DNA of 64,000 nucleotides from JABFRZ01 sp964631945 (GCA_964631945.1 CAZWAY010000015.1:1-64000); one strand, 5' to 3'. Positions 34,412 to 43,060 are shown, counted from the first letter of the stretch. The notes: generated by a model from the sequence alone, not told the origin. Made by a program: numbers and translations.

Positions 34412-35761
34412 ATGCCCCACCGGACCGCCCGCCTCGCCCTCGCGTGTCTCGCCGCGCTCCTCTCGGCGTGCGGCGACGAGCCCGGGCGGCGTCCGAACAT
34501 CGTCCTGCTCGTGGCCGACGACATGGACTACGAGCACTTCGGCGCCGTCGGGGCGGGGCAGACCCCGACCCTCGCCGCGCTCGCCGCCCAGGGCGTGCTC
34601 TTCACGCACGGCTTCGTGCCGATGTCGCGCTGCCGCCCCAGCCAGGCCGCGCTGCTGACGGGCCTGTGGCCGCACCAGAACGGGATCTACTTCAACGTCG
34701 GGGCCGACCACATCGACCCCGATACCTCGCTCGCCATGCGACTCGCGCGCGCCGGCTACGCGACCGTCGGCGAGGGCAAGTTCTGGGAGGGCGACGCGCG
34801 CGCGATGGGCTTCTCGAACCTCGCGATCGCGAACGACACGACCTTCGTGCGCTGGGACCAGCAGCACCTGTTCGACTGGCTCGCGCGCACGCCGCGCGAG
34901 ACGCCGTTCTTCGTGTGGTGGGCGCCCGAGCTGCCGCACGTGCCGCACGACCCGCCCGAGCGCCTGCTCGCGCGCATCCCGCCCGAGTCCGTGACGGTCC
35001 CGGCCTGGTTCGAGGGCGACGAGGCCGCGCGCGCCGAGTTCCGCGCGCGCGAGCGCACCTTTCTGGCGATGGACGCCTGGCTGGACGAGGGCGTGGCGCA
35101 GCTGGTCGAGGAGCTGCGCGCGCTGGGCGAGCTCGAGGACACGCTGTTCGTGTTCCTGAACGACAACGGCTGGGCCAACGGCTGCGTCTCGAAGGGCTGG
35201 GGCTTCGACAAGGGCCTGCGCACGCCGGTGGTCTTCTCGTGGCCGGCCGGGCTGGCGGGTGGAGCGCGGCTCGACGACCTCGTCTCGCCGGTCGACGTCT
35301 ACGCCACGCTGCTCGACTACGCCGGCGTGCCCGTGCCCGCGGATTGCGCCGGCCAGAGCCTGCGCGCGCGCCTCGAGGGTCGCCCCGGTGAGCCGCGCAA
35401 CGCGCTCTACGGCGCGCTCTACCCGCTCGCGCCCGGCGCCGAGCTCGCCGATCCGGCGCGCGACGCCTACGCGCTGTGGGCGCGCGACGCGCGCTGGAAG
35501 TTCATCCTGGCCCTGAAGGACGTCGAGGCCGCCGCCGACGCCGGCAGCGACGTGGGCGAGCGCGAGGACATCAAGGTGAGCCTGGCGCCGGCCTTCGTGC
35601 GCCACCGCGGCGAGGTCGAGCTCTACGACCTCGCGCGCGACCCCTACGAGCGCACCAACCTCGCCGGCGCGCCCGAGCATGCCGCCGAGCTCGCCCGGCT
35701 GCGACAGGCGACGCTGGAGTGGTGGCGCACGAGCGGCGGCGCCGCGCTCGAGCTGCCGTAG
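34412..35761 (+). CDS. Sulfatase (alkaline-phosphatase superfamily) with variant active-site motif
   Basis: 449 aa. The N-terminus is a probable lipoprotein signal (LALACLAALLSACG) followed by the sulfatase start RRPNIVLLVADDMDYEHFGA (metal-binding Asp pair). The residue normally changed to formylglycine is Cys74 in SRCRPSQAALLTGLWPHQ. The usual pattern C-x-P-S-R has Gln where the conserved Arg stands. Later metal-binding segments are FVFLNDNGWANGCVSKGW, and a conserved C-terminal TPVVFSWPAG. The substrate is likely a sulfated polysaccharide, but the change at the Arg may alter maturation or activity. It is convergent with the small gene at 35765-36049. Confidence 0.88.
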   Translation: MPHRTARLALACLAALLSACGDEPGRRPNIVLLVADDMDYEHFGAVGAGQTPTLAALAAQGVLFTHGFVPMSRCRPSQAALLTGLWPHQNGIYFNVGADHIDPDTSLAMRLARAGYATVGEGKFWEGDARAMGFSNLAIANDTTFVRWDQQHLFDWLARTPRETPFFVWWAPELPHVPHDPPERLLARIPPESVTVPAWFEGDEAARAEFRARERTFLAMDAWLDEGVAQLVEELRALGELEDTLFVFLNDNGWANGCVSKGWGFDKGLRTPVVFSWPAGLAGGARLDDLVSPVDVYATLLDYAGVPVPADCAGQSLRARLEGRPGEPRNALYGALYPLAPGAELADPARDAYALWARDARWKFILALKDVEAAADAGSDVGEREDIKVSLAPAFVRHRGEVELYDLARDPYERTNLAGAPEHAAELARLRQATLEWWRTSGGAALELP

Positions 35762-35764
35762 GCG

Positions 35765-36049
35765 CTACTTCGGCTGGGCCTGTTGCTGCGCTTGCTGCTG
35801 GGCCTCGCGCTGCAGCTGGGCCTTGCTCTTGGCCCGCGGCTCGGGCGGCGCCTCGGGCGGCAGGTCGGCGAAGGGGTTGACCTGCTCCTGCTCCTTCTTC
35901 GGCTCCGCCTGCACGGCCTGCTTCTTCGCCGTCGTCAGGAAGTAGGCCAGCCCGGCGCCGACGAGCACCAGCAGGACGATCGCGATCCCGAACGAGCCGG
36001 GGCCGCTGGCGGAGCTGCGCGTCGAACGTCTGGACACTTCGGGGCTCAT
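35765..36049 (-). CDS. Small single-helix membrane protein with Gln/Ala-rich tail
   Basis: 94 aa from ATG 36049. A membrane helix (FGIAIVLLVLVGAGLAYFL, about residues 20-38) is followed by a charged segment with Pro-rich stretch (VNPFADLPPEAPPEPRAKSK) and a low-complexity tail AQQQAQQQAQPK. No family is recognised. A longer frame extends to 36217, but the segment before the Met lacks coding character. It ends three bases from the sulfatase stop on the opposite strand. Confidence 0.6.
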   Translation of the reverse strand: MSPEVSRRSTRSSASGPGSFGIAIVLLVLVGAGLAYFLTTAKKQAVQAEPKKEQEQVNPFADLPPEAPPEPRAKSKAQLQREAQQQAQQQAQPK

Positions 36050-36261
36050 GGGTGCAGTGAGGCTATCGCAGGGCCAAGGAGTCTGGAACCCTGGCGGAGT
36101 CGGGAGCAGCAGCTGGCGGGCGCCTTCAACGGCGGTCTCGGTGGCAGCAGATCGATGGGAATTGCAGGGCTGATGTCCCTGCCACCTCCACATGGAAGCG
36201 GTACGACTTTCCGCCAACCCAACACAGGTCGCGAACGACTCCGGGGGATCCTCGCACTCGC

Positions 36262-37119
36262 TCAGTGTACAAATGGGTCGGTGACTTGTGACTCCTCCAA
36301 GAGACCAGAAGACACGAGGTCGTCATGGTCGCCAACTATAGGCGGCGGCTCAAAAGTCCCATCATTGTTGGAATCCACCAAAACCATTGTTTCTCCGGCA
36401 AACGCATTTGTCATCCCACTTACAAGCCAAATTCTTCCAAGAGAAACATGCTCCAATGGGGTCAGTATCCATGCCTGTGTCAAAACCGGCTGAGACACCG
36501 CGTCATATAGCAAAACGGGCGTTGCGTTCATGCTCATTGGTATCTTGTACAGTCGTCGCGTTGCTGCGTCATTGCACAGATAAAGAAGAAAGCGTTTGTT
36601 GGGGTCAATCCCAAGCGCAACCGGAGGCTTGCTAATGTCGCCGCGATAGATCTGAGTACGCACGAAGATCTTTGTCGGAGGGGACCCTGGGCTCGTGAGT
36701 TTTGTGAGTCGCCACCGCTCGACTACCGTATCGTTTGTGGAATGATCAACCCCGCCAACGGCAAAATAGTCTCGACCAGCACTGGCAAATACAAATGGGT
36801 CGAACGTGACATTAGCTGCATAAAAAGTTTCAGTCCATGCGCCCGTGGTGGCATTTTGGGTCTCGTCAACGACTACAAAATCGCCGCCTCCATGCACTGT
36901 ATACGTTTGAACAAAGTCGGACTGTCTCACAGAGATCACGCCCTCTTCCCATTGGCCCGCCACAGACTGTTCTACTCGAGTTGCGGTGCGCGTCTCGCCA
37001 TCACGCATCTCGCCGTCATCGGAGATGAGCGTAGGGGCTGGTGCATTGCTCCACCAGAATGCGCCCGCCAATGCGCCAACGATCAATAGAACGCCGATTC
37101 CTACTTGTTTAGTTTTCAT
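36262..37119 (-). CDS. Membrane-anchored protein, possible beta-propeller-like, in lower-GC island
   Basis: 285 aa from ATG 37119. A membrane anchor (VGIGVLLIVGALAGAFWW, about residues 6-23) precedes a beta-rich body with repeating short strands (DFVVVDETQNATTGAWTETF, FDPFVFASAGRDYFAVGGVD, DPNKRFLLYLCNDAATRRLY). No catalytic motif is seen and no family can be named. Base composition here is much nearer to 50% G+C than the flanking genes, suggesting recent acquisition. It follows the HExxH protein gene by 11 bp on the same strand, so the two are probably one operon. Confidence 0.68.
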   Translation of the reverse strand: MKTKQVGIGVLLIVGALAGAFWWSNAPAPTLISDDGEMRDGETRTATRVEQSVAGQWEEGVISVRQSDFVQTYTVHGGGDFVVVDETQNATTGAWTETFYAANVTFDPFVFASAGRDYFAVGGVDHSTNDTVVERWRLTKLTSPGSPPTKIFVRTQIYRGDISKPPVALGIDPNKRFLLYLCNDAATRRLYKIPMSMNATPVLLYDAVSQPVLTQAWILTPLEHVSLGRIWLVSGMTNAFAGETMVLVDSNNDGTFEPPPIVGDHDDLVSSGLLEESQVTDPFVH

Positions 37120-37130
37120 GGAGGCCAGTG

Positions 37131-38021
37131 CTATTGAGGGCAAGGGCTGGGACAATCGGGAACTACTTTATTGTCTGGATAGGAGTCCTGTGCGTTCCCT
37201 TGGCAACCGGCAGGCGGGCTGGGCATAGCGGGACAAGCGGGAAAGCCCGCACCGGGAGACCAAGGAGGCGATCCACACTTGCAGTCAAATGCGGTGGATG
37301 CATTGGCCGGCGTATTGTACTTGTCTTGCATGTTGCCATGCTCTTTGGCCAACGCCTTGCATAACTCTTTTATCTTTGCGCATGTCTCAGTTCCTTCCAT
37401 TGCAATTCCTCCAGCAGTTACCAGGGGAGGGCAAACATCCTCCTTGGGGCAATCCCCTAGACAGCCCGCACAATCTGCAATTAGGTCACAAATAGCTTTT
37501 GCCGCTTGCATGCTGTAATTGAGGTCATTGCAGTCGGGCTTGGGTGCAGGCCCGCTGGGCTTAGGCCCCACGACGCCATCTTGCATGGGAGGCGCGCCTT
37601 TGTCGGAGTGGGGTGGACACAAATCGTGAAGAAACTCATGCGAGAAGATCCTAAAGGCATATGCTAACCCTTCAGGAGTGCAGTCCAGGCGTTTCCAATT
37701 GCCAGGACAGACGGTGACCTCGCCTGAAGATCCCGGAGGATTAAACGCGTACAGGCTGCCCGATATCCATTCGCCATTGCCAGAGGCGCTTGGTATCCAG
37801 CCCATTGGGCGTCTGGGATCCGAAGTTATCTCAGCCGGTATCGGAGACGAACCGCCCGTTGCGTGGTCCCGAGCTGAACTTGCGATGCTACTCAAGCACG
37901 TGGGCAGACTTGACTGAACAGGCGAAGCAGCATCGGCAGAAGAGAGCAAGACGGCAATCCCAGCAAGGAGCACTGGTAGCCTTCCGAGGCACGCAATGAG
38001 GGGATAGGCACTAGGACGCAT
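37131..38021 (-). CDS. Secreted Cys-rich protein with HExxH motif (possible metallopeptidase)
   Basis: 296 aa from ATG 38021, preceded by AAGGG at good spacing. An export signal is present (ACLGRLPVLLAGIAVLLSSA). The mature part has many Cys: CNDLNYSMQAAKAICDLIAD, then CAGCLGDCPKEDVCPPLVTA and CAKIKELCKALAKEHGNMQD. It also has a zinc-peptidase type motif in FRIFSHEFLHDLCPPHSDKG (HEFLH with a possible third ligand His downstream). This could be a small metallopeptidase stabilised by disulfides, but no family is recognised and HExxH alone is weak evidence. Composition is lower-GC, as in the next gene. Confidence 0.65.
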   Translation of the reverse strand: MRPSAYPLIACLGRLPVLLAGIAVLLSSADAASPVQSSLPTCLSSIASSARDHATGGSSPIPAEITSDPRRPMGWIPSASGNGEWISGSLYAFNPPGSSGEVTVCPGNWKRLDCTPEGLAYAFRIFSHEFLHDLCPPHSDKGAPPMQDGVVGPKPSGPAPKPDCNDLNYSMQAAKAICDLIADCAGCLGDCPKEDVCPPLVTAGGIAMEGTETCAKIKELCKALAKEHGNMQDKYNTPANASTAFDCKCGSPPWSPGAGFPACPAMPSPPAGCQGNAQDSYPDNKVVPDCPSPCPQ

Positions 38022-38645
38022 TTGGATGACCCTTCTATAAGTGGATTGACAAGGGGCGGATGGGGCCACGGCGGCGCCCCGCTTGGTTGTTGCGGCGCCC
38101 TGCCTTAAGGCAAGGCTTTTTACTTTGGAACACGTGTCGAGTGGGCGGCATGAACCTACGCGACACTTCGGTTTGTGGGTGTCACGAAAGTCGTTGCGCT
38201 TTGGAACATGGTGCGGGCCTTCGACCTCGGATTCGTGTGACCAGACCGAATTGTTCGAGCGTGCTGAGGATCGCTTCGCGTTCGGCACGCCGTCGAGCAC
38301 GAGCGTTGTCGATGCCCTGCACGGCCCTCCTGATCGCCGCGCAGGCTGTGTTGTAAAAGCGATCACCGTTCACGAGATCCTCTGCGTGCGGCAGGATCCT
38401 GTCAAGTTCAGCATCGAGGATGCTGGACACCGGCGGATGAAACATCGTCAACTGGAGCGGGCGGCGGTGGCCCAGAGGTCGGGCCGCCGCTTTGGTGCCA
38501 TCGAGCCCGTTGTCAAGTTGGACCCGGGGCTTCGCGAGCACACGTACTGTTGCCCAGGGGCTTCGACCCCGAAGCACGCTCTCTAGACTCCGAAGACGCC
38601 CGAGCCCCACGGTCGCCGCCGCCCGCTTTCCGGAGGTGACCCCAG
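38022..38645. other. Intergenic region of the island with one doubtful reading frame
   Basis: The first bases carry the promoter region of the HExxH gene: TTATAGAAGGGTCATCC reads into its start, with TTATAG as a possible -10. The rest holds overlapping frames on both strands (38083-38586 + and 38182-38610 -) of comparable length, neither with a known motif. Flanking transposase remnants suggest decayed mobile DNA. Confidence 0.4.
38182..38610 (-). CDS. Hypothetical reading frame, doubtful
   Basis: A 142-aa frame. Its middle looks protein-like and helical (ILDAELDRILPHAEDLVNGD, then RFYNTACAAIRRAVQGIDNA), with few low-complexity artefacts. No family or start signal is recognised and a long frame lies on the opposite strand over the same bases. 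It may be a fragment of a transposon gene, given the transposase pieces just downstream. Confidence 0.3.
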   Translation of the reverse strand: MGLGRLRSLESVLRGRSPWATVRVLAKPRVQLDNGLDGTKAAARPLGHRRPLQLTMFHPPVSSILDAELDRILPHAEDLVNGDRFYNTACAAIRRAVQGIDNARARRRAEREAILSTLEQFGLVTRIRGRRPAPCSKAQRLS

Positions 38646-38717
38646 ATGCAAGTACTCCATCCCCGCTGTGCAGGCTTGGGCGTCCACAAAGGACGTCGTC
38701 GTGGCCTGCGTTAGCCA
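38646..38717 (+). pseudogene. IS110-family transposase remnant (5' end, frameshifted)
   Basis: From ATG 38646 the frame reads MQVLHPRCAGLGVHK, matching the usual start of IS110-type transposases (MQVLHPRCAGLDVHKDTVV). One extra G in aaaggac then shifts the frame; in the neighbouring frame it continues DVVVACVSQ. The similarity ends after about 24 codons and no catalytic domain follows, so it is a truncated remnant. Confidence 0.6.
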
Positions 38718-38729
38718 GTCACCTGGGAT

Positions 38730-38890
38730 CAGGCGGCGGCGCCAGAAGTGGCTCTCGATCGGCGCGTTGCGTGCGCGGCACGATCCACAGCACGATCACG
38801 CGCTCGGCCAGGTAGAGCGCACGGGCTCGTTGTTGTTCTCCGGGCCGTTGTCCATACCCAGCACGAGCGGCAGAACACCACGCACGAGCC
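38730..38890 (-). pseudogene. Possible DDE transposase remnant
   Basis: In pieces and in different frames the - strand encodes LPLVLGMDNGPENNNEPVRS, like the DNGPENNS motif with a catalytic Asp in Rhodopirellula-type/ISAzo13 transposases. About 95 bases further comes NAPIESHFWRRRLIPG, like the conserved NPIE catalytic Glu segment. Several frame shifts lie between them, so this would be an internally decayed copy. Confidence 0.4.
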
Positions 38891-38903
38891 GTGGCGCCGG
38901 CGG

Positions 38904-39830
38904 TCAGCCGAGCCGCTGCCCAACGTCCTGGCGCGCGCCGCGCAGGAACTCGGCGGCGGGGAGGGCGCGCTTGCCCGGGGCCTGGACCTCGAGCAGCTCG
39001 AGCGCGCCGGCGCCGGTGGCGACGAGCCAGCGCGGACCGGCCGCGAGGATCGTGCCGGGCGCGGCGGGCGCGCCCTCGGCCGCGCGCGCACGCCACACGC
39101 GCAGTTCGGCGCCGTTCGTGAGCTTCGCGCTGGCGCCTGGCCAGGGGTTCATGGCGCGCACGAGGTTCGCGAGCGCGGGCGCGGGACGCGTCCAGTCGAT
39201 GCGGCCGTGCTCCTTCGTGAGCTTCTTGCAGGTCGTGGCGCGCGCGGGGTCCTGCGGCACGTAGCGCGCGGCGCCGGAGTCGACGAGCTCGAGCGCCTCG
39301 AGCACGAGTTCCCCCGACCATTCCGCCAGGCGCGCCAGCAGCTCGCCGGCCGTCTCCTCGGGCCCGATCGGGGTCTCGCGCACCAGCAGCAGGTCGCCGG
39401 AATCCAGCTCCTTCGCCACCTTCTGGATGGCGACCCCGGTGCGCTCGTCGCCGGCGAGGAGCGCGGCCGGGATCGGCGTGGCCCCGCGGTGGCGCGGCAG
39501 GAGCGAGGGGTGCACGTTGAGCGACACGATGCGCGCGAGCGCCAGGAACTCCGGGCGCAGGATCTCGCCGTAGCTGACCACCAGGAACACGTCCGGCGCG
39601 AGCGCGGCGAGGCGCGCGAGCACGGCGGGTTCGCGCACGCTCTCGGGCTCGAGCAGCTCGATGCCCGCGCTGCGCGTGGCCTCGGCCACCTCCGATGCCG
39701 CCCGCTTGCGGCCGCGCCCCTGGGCGCGCGCCGGCTGGGTCACGACGCACAGCGGGCGGAAGCGCGAGGCGATCAGCCGCGTCAGGACCGGCGTGGCGAA
39801 GGGCGGCGAGCCGAGGAAGACGAGACGCAC
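38904..39830 (-). CDS. fmt: Methionyl-tRNA formyltransferase
   Basis: 308 aa, normal length. The formyl-donor-binding fold starts MRLVFLGSPPFATPVL. The signature is SLNVHPSLLPRHRGATPIPA (family SLLPRxRGAAP), preceded by VVSYGEILRPEFLALA, and the catalytic Asn/His/Asp site is spread over these segments. The C-terminal domain (about 205-305) contains RIDWTRPAPALANLVRAMNP, typical of Fmt. It formylates initiator Met-tRNA in the cytoplasm. Directly upstream is trxA (34-bp gap), followed by scpA; no def gene is in the window. Confidence 0.95.
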   Translation of the reverse strand: MRLVFLGSPPFATPVLTRLIASRFRPLCVVTQPARAQGRGRKRAASEVAEATRSAGIELLEPESVREPAVLARLAALAPDVFLVVSYGEILRPEFLALARIVSLNVHPSLLPRHRGATPIPAALLAGDERTGVAIQKVAKELDSGDLLLVRETPIGPEETAGELLARLAEWSGELVLEALELVDSGAARYVPQDPARATTCKKLTKEHGRIDWTRPAPALANLVRAMNPWPGASAKLTNGAELRVWRARAAEGAPAAPGTILAAGPRWLVATGAGALELLEVQAPGKRALPAAEFLRGARQDVGQRLG

Positions 39831-39864
39831 GGGAGGCGCGGCGTGCGCGGGGCCCGCGCGTGCG

Positions 39865-40191
39865 CTACTTGATGGCCGCGTCGACGACCTTCTTGAGCGC
39901 GTCGTAGGGCTGGCTGCCGACCATCTGCTTCACGACCTCGCCCTTCTTGATCAGGAGGAAGGTCGGGATGGCCGTGATCCCGTAGCGCGAGGGCACCTCG
40001 GGGTTGTCCTGGGTGTTGATCTTCAGGACCTTCAGCTTGCCCTGGTAGTCCTGCGCGAGCTTGTCGACGTAGGGCCCCATCGCGCGGCAGGGCGCGCACC
40101 ACTCGGCCCAGAAATCGATGAAGACCGGGAGATCGCTCTCCAGCACGGCGCTCTCCCACTGACTGTCGGTGACTTCGGCGGCTTGGCTCAT
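39865..40191 (-). CDS. trxA: Thioredoxin
   Basis: 108 aa, the standard size. The redox site is WAEWCAPCRAMGPYVDKLAQ with the WCxxC pair. The cis-Pro loop (YGITAIPTFLLIKKGEVVKQ) follows about 40 residues later. It reduces protein disulfides in the cytoplasm using thioredoxin reductase, whose gene is not present here. It stands between fmt and scpA, with gaps of 34 and 111 bp. Confidence 0.96.
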   Translation of the reverse strand: MSQAAEVTDSQWESAVLESDLPVFIDFWAEWCAPCRAMGPYVDKLAQDYQGKLKVLKINTQDNPEVPSRYGITAIPTFLLIKKGEVVKQMVGSQPYDALKKVVDAAIK

Positions 40192-40302
40192 CGCGTGGGG
40201 TTCGGTTGCTCGGAGGTCGAGGAGAGGGTGGAGGGGGATGATGCGCTCGCAGGCTCGTTCCGTCCAGCGCTCGCACCCACCCGGCCCGCCAGGGCGTCGG
40301 CC

Positions 40303-41217
40303 CTAGGACGGTTCGGCCGGGTTTTCCAAGCCCTCGCCGTCTTGCGGCCCCGCGGCGCCCTCGGCCTGCGCGGCCCCGGCCGCCTCCAGGGCGAGGTCGA
40401 GCTGCACGGGCGCGGGTTCGGCCGGGGTGGGCTCCTCCTCGTCGAAGCGCGTCTGGCGCACGACGTCCTCGATCTCGGCCACGCGCTCGGCGCGCACGCG
40501 GATCTGGATGTCGGCGCGCGACTCGGGCTGGGTCACCTCGATCACCTCGAGCCGCACGAGCTCGAGCAGCGCGCAGAAGGAGCCGACCAGGGCCTCGCGC
40601 GAGTCGTGCGCGAAGGTCGCCACCACGGCCGAGAGCGAGAGGCTCGGGCTGACCTTCAGGCGCTGCACCAGCTGCTCCACGTAGTAGCGCAGCGGACGCC
40701 CGTCCACGACCACCTGGTGCGGGCGGTCGGCCAGCGTCTCGCGCATCAGGCGCGAGTAGATCGCCAGCAGGTCGTAGGCGCTCAGCTCGCCCAGGTCGAA
40801 CTCGCGCTCGACGCGCTCCTCGCCCAGCTCGGGGTGCGCGCCGCGCTCGAACTGGCGCTCGCGCAGGCGGCGCGCCTCCTCCAGCACGTCGGCCGCGAAC
40901 TTGAAGCGCCGGAACTCGATCAGGCGCTGGATCAGCTCGTCGCGCGGGTCGAGCTCCTTCTCGAGGTCGATCTCGTCGGCCGAGAGGAGCGAGCGGCTCT
41001 TGATCGACATCAGCGTGGCCGCCATGACCAGGAAGTCGGCCGCGTACTCGATGTCGAGCGCTTCGAGCGACTCCAGGTAGGCCATGTAGCCGCGCAGGAC
41101 GTGCGCGATCTGGATTTCGTGGATCTCGAGCTCCTGCTCGCGCACGAGGTGCAGCAGGAGGTCCATCGGCCCCTGGAACACGCGCTCCAGGTGGATGGTG
41201 TAGTCCGGCGCTACCAC
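40303..41217 (-). CDS. scpA: Segregation and condensation protein A
   Basis: 304 aa from a GTG that overlaps the end of the site-2 protease gene by seven bases. It has the kleisin signature VFQGPMDLLLHLVREQELEI, ALDIEYAADFLVMAATLMSI and KSRSLLSADEIDLEKE in the N-terminal half that contacts the SMC head. The C-terminal winged-helix part includes FCALLELVRLEVIEVTQPES. The last 50 residues are Pro/Ala/Glu-rich and beyond the usual length. ScpA bridges the SMC heads with ScpB for chromosome condensation; no scpB or smc is in the window. The gene lies near the putative origin region, as is often seen for chromosome organisation genes. Confidence 0.93.
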   Translation of the reverse strand: MVAPDYTIHLERVFQGPMDLLLHLVREQELEIHEIQIAHVLRGYMAYLESLEALDIEYAADFLVMAATLMSIKSRSLLSADEIDLEKELDPRDELIQRLIEFRRFKFAADVLEEARRLRERQFERGAHPELGEERVEREFDLGELSAYDLLAIYSRLMRETLADRPHQVVVDGRPLRYYVEQLVQRLKVSPSLSLSAVVATFAHDSREALVGSFCALLELVRLEVIEVTQPESRADIQIRVRAERVAEIEDVVRQTRFDEEEPTPAEPAPVQLDLALEAAGAAQAEGAAGPQDGEGLENPAEPS

Positions 41218-41873
41218 GTCCCCCCCAGGGTGACCATGCGCTCGATCCCGAGATACATGAGGCGCATGGTCTGGTTCACCAGCGTGTTCACGCCCGGCAC
41301 GAAGAACACGAACAGGATCACCAGGAAGAGGCCGAAGCGCTCCAGGCTGACGTAGGCGTCGCGCACGCCGCTCGGGAGCAGCCAGGTCATCACGCGCGAG
41401 CCGTCCAGGGGCGGGATCGGCAGCAGGTTGAAGGCCGAGAGCACCAGGTTGAAGATCAGGGCCTTCTCCAGCACCAGCGGCCCGAGCGCGCCCTCGTCCC
41501 ACAGGCGGAGGTCGTAGACCAGGACCTTGTGCGCGAGGAAGAACAGGGCGGCCAGCAGGAAGTTCGAGAGCGGCCCCGCCAGCGCCACCAGGGCCATGTC
41601 CCGCAGGGGCTTGCGCAGGTTGTGGTAGTTCACCGGCACGGGCTTGGCCCCGCCGATCAGGAAGCCCCCCGTCATCAGACAGATGGCCGGCAGCACGATC
41701 GTCAGGATCGGATCGATGTGCGGCACCGGATTGAGGGTGATCCGTCCCAGGTCGCGGGCGGTCGGGTCGCCGCACTTGAGCGCCACCCAGCCGTGGGCCG
41801 CCTCGTGCGCGCCGAGCGAGAGCACCACCAGCGCGACGACCAGCGCGATCCCGATCGGCGGCATGTCGGTCAC
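41211..41873 (-). CDS. Site-2 protease family membrane metalloprotease
   Basis: 220 aa, a compact S2P. The zinc site is LGAHEAAHGWVALKCGDPTA (HEAAH), with the third ligand in NLLPIPPLDGSRVMTWLL (the NPDG-type motif, here PPLDG). About five membrane helices surround these motifs (e.g. IGIALVVALVVLSLG; ILTIVLPAICLMTGGFLI; MALVALAGPLSNFLLAALFF). Short S2P homologues of this type are widespread in bacteria and their substrates are mostly unknown. Its stop overlaps the scpA start, a pairing commonly seen in Gram-negative genomes. Confidence 0.9.
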   Translation of the reverse strand: MTDMPPIGIALVVALVVLSLGAHEAAHGWVALKCGDPTARDLGRITLNPVPHIDPILTIVLPAICLMTGGFLIGGAKPVPVNYHNLRKPLRDMALVALAGPLSNFLLAALFFLAHKVLVYDLRLWDEGALGPLVLEKALIFNLVLSAFNLLPIPPLDGSRVMTWLLPSGVRDAYVSLERFGLFLVILFVFFVPGVNTLVNQTMRLMYLGIERMVTLGGTW

Positions 41874-42076
41874 GAAGGCGAGGAAGAGCGAGTCGATGGT
41901 GGGAGCTCCTGGCGTGCGCGGATGGGCCGTGCGTTATAGCTCGACCCCCCACGGACTTCACGCGCGCTCGCCTTGAAGGGCCCGCGCCCACGCGCATAGA
42001 ATCGCCGCGTTCGGCACAGCACGGCCTTCCGCACAGCTACCGACTCGGCCCACACTCCAGAGGATCCGCAACCGCG

Positions 42077-43060
42077 ATGGCAGGAGCGCACAGGGGCGAT
42101 CGGCTGGCCCGGGCGGCGGAGGTGATCCGGCTCGAGGCCCAGACGATCGCCGGACTCATCGAACGCCTGGACGGGCGCTTCGACGAGGCGGTCGAGCGCC
42201 TGCTCGCCTGCCGCGGGCTCGTGGTCGTCACGGGCATGGGCAAGGCTGGCCTGGTGGGCGCCAAGGTCTCGGCCACGCTGGCCTCGACCGGCACGCCCTC
42301 GATCGCGTTGCACCCGGTCGAGGCCATGCACGGCGACCTCGGGCGCATCCGCCCCGACGACGTGGTGCTGGTGCTGTCCAACTCGGGCCAGACCGACGAG
42401 CTCAAGGAGCTGTTGCCGCACGTGCGCCGCATCGGCGCGGCCATCGTGACCATCACGGGCGACACGGACTCCTCGATCGCCAAGCTCTCCGACTGCGTGC
42501 TCGACCTCGGGCGCGTGGACGAGGCCTGCCCGCTCGGGCTGGCGCCCACGGCCTCGACCTCGGCCATGATGGCGCTCGGCGACGCGCTGGCGATGGTGGT
42601 GCTGGCCGAGCGCGGCTTCAGTCGCGAGGACTACGCGCGCTACCACCCCTCGGGCTCGCTCGGACGGCGCCTGATGCGCGTGCACGAGATCATGCGCACC
42701 GGCAAGGAGCTGCCGCTCGTGCCGCTCGGGACCAGCGTGGTGGACGTGATCCTGATCATGTCGCGCACCACCGGACGCCCGGGCGCGGCCCTGATCGTCG
42801 ACCGCGAGCAGCGTCTGGCCGGGATCTTCACCGACGGCGACCTGCGGCGCCTGCTGGAGCGCGGCATCGCGCAGCTCGAGCAGCCCGTCGACGCCTTCAT
42901 GGGCCGCGCGCCGAAGACGATCGACGCGCAGGCCTTCGTGGACGACGCCGAGCGCCTGCTGCGCGAGCACAAGATCGACCAGATCGCGGTCGTGGATCCC
43001 GCCGGCAAGGCCGTCGGCCTGGTGGACGTGCAGGATCTCCTCGACACCCGCGTGGGCTAG
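42077..43060 (+). CDS. kdsD: D-arabinose 5-phosphate isomerase
   Basis: 327 aa with an SIS domain (about 40-190) and two CBS modules at the C-terminus. Diagnostic stretches are LVVVTGMGKAGLVGAKVSAT, LHPVEAMHGDLGRIRPDDVV, LSNSGQTDELKELLPHVRRI, and YHPSGSLGRRLMRVHEIMRT. KdsD converts ribulose 5-phosphate to arabinose 5-phosphate, the first step of Kdo synthesis for LPS. The stop codon TAG lies inside the CTAG target duplication of a palindromic element. kdsC and the Lpt-like gene follow, so this is an LPS locus. Confidence 0.95.
   Translation: MAGAHRGDRLARAAEVIRLEAQTIAGLIERLDGRFDEAVERLLACRGLVVVTGMGKAGLVGAKVSATLASTGTPSIALHPVEAMHGDLGRIRPDDVVLVLSNSGQTDELKELLPHVRRIGAAIVTITGDTDSSIAKLSDCVLDLGRVDEACPLGLAPTASTSAMMALGDALAMVVLAERGFSREDYARYHPSGSLGRRLMRVHEIMRTGKELPLVPLGTSVVDVILIMSRTTGRPGAALIVDREQRLAGIFTDGDLRRLLERGIAQLEQPVDAFMGRAPKTIDAQAFVDDAERLLREHKIDQIAVVDPAGKAVGLVDVQDLLDTRVG

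Noticed and set aside
33485..35680. 731-residue frame including the TIM-barrel gene
   Set aside because: Only 33485-34354 has isomerase motifs. The rest overlaps the sulfatase on the other strand, which is well supported.
37131..38021. Firm assignment of the HExxH protein to a peptidase family
   Set aside because: HEFLH occurs once and lacks a clear third ligand pattern or family context. It is reported only as possible.
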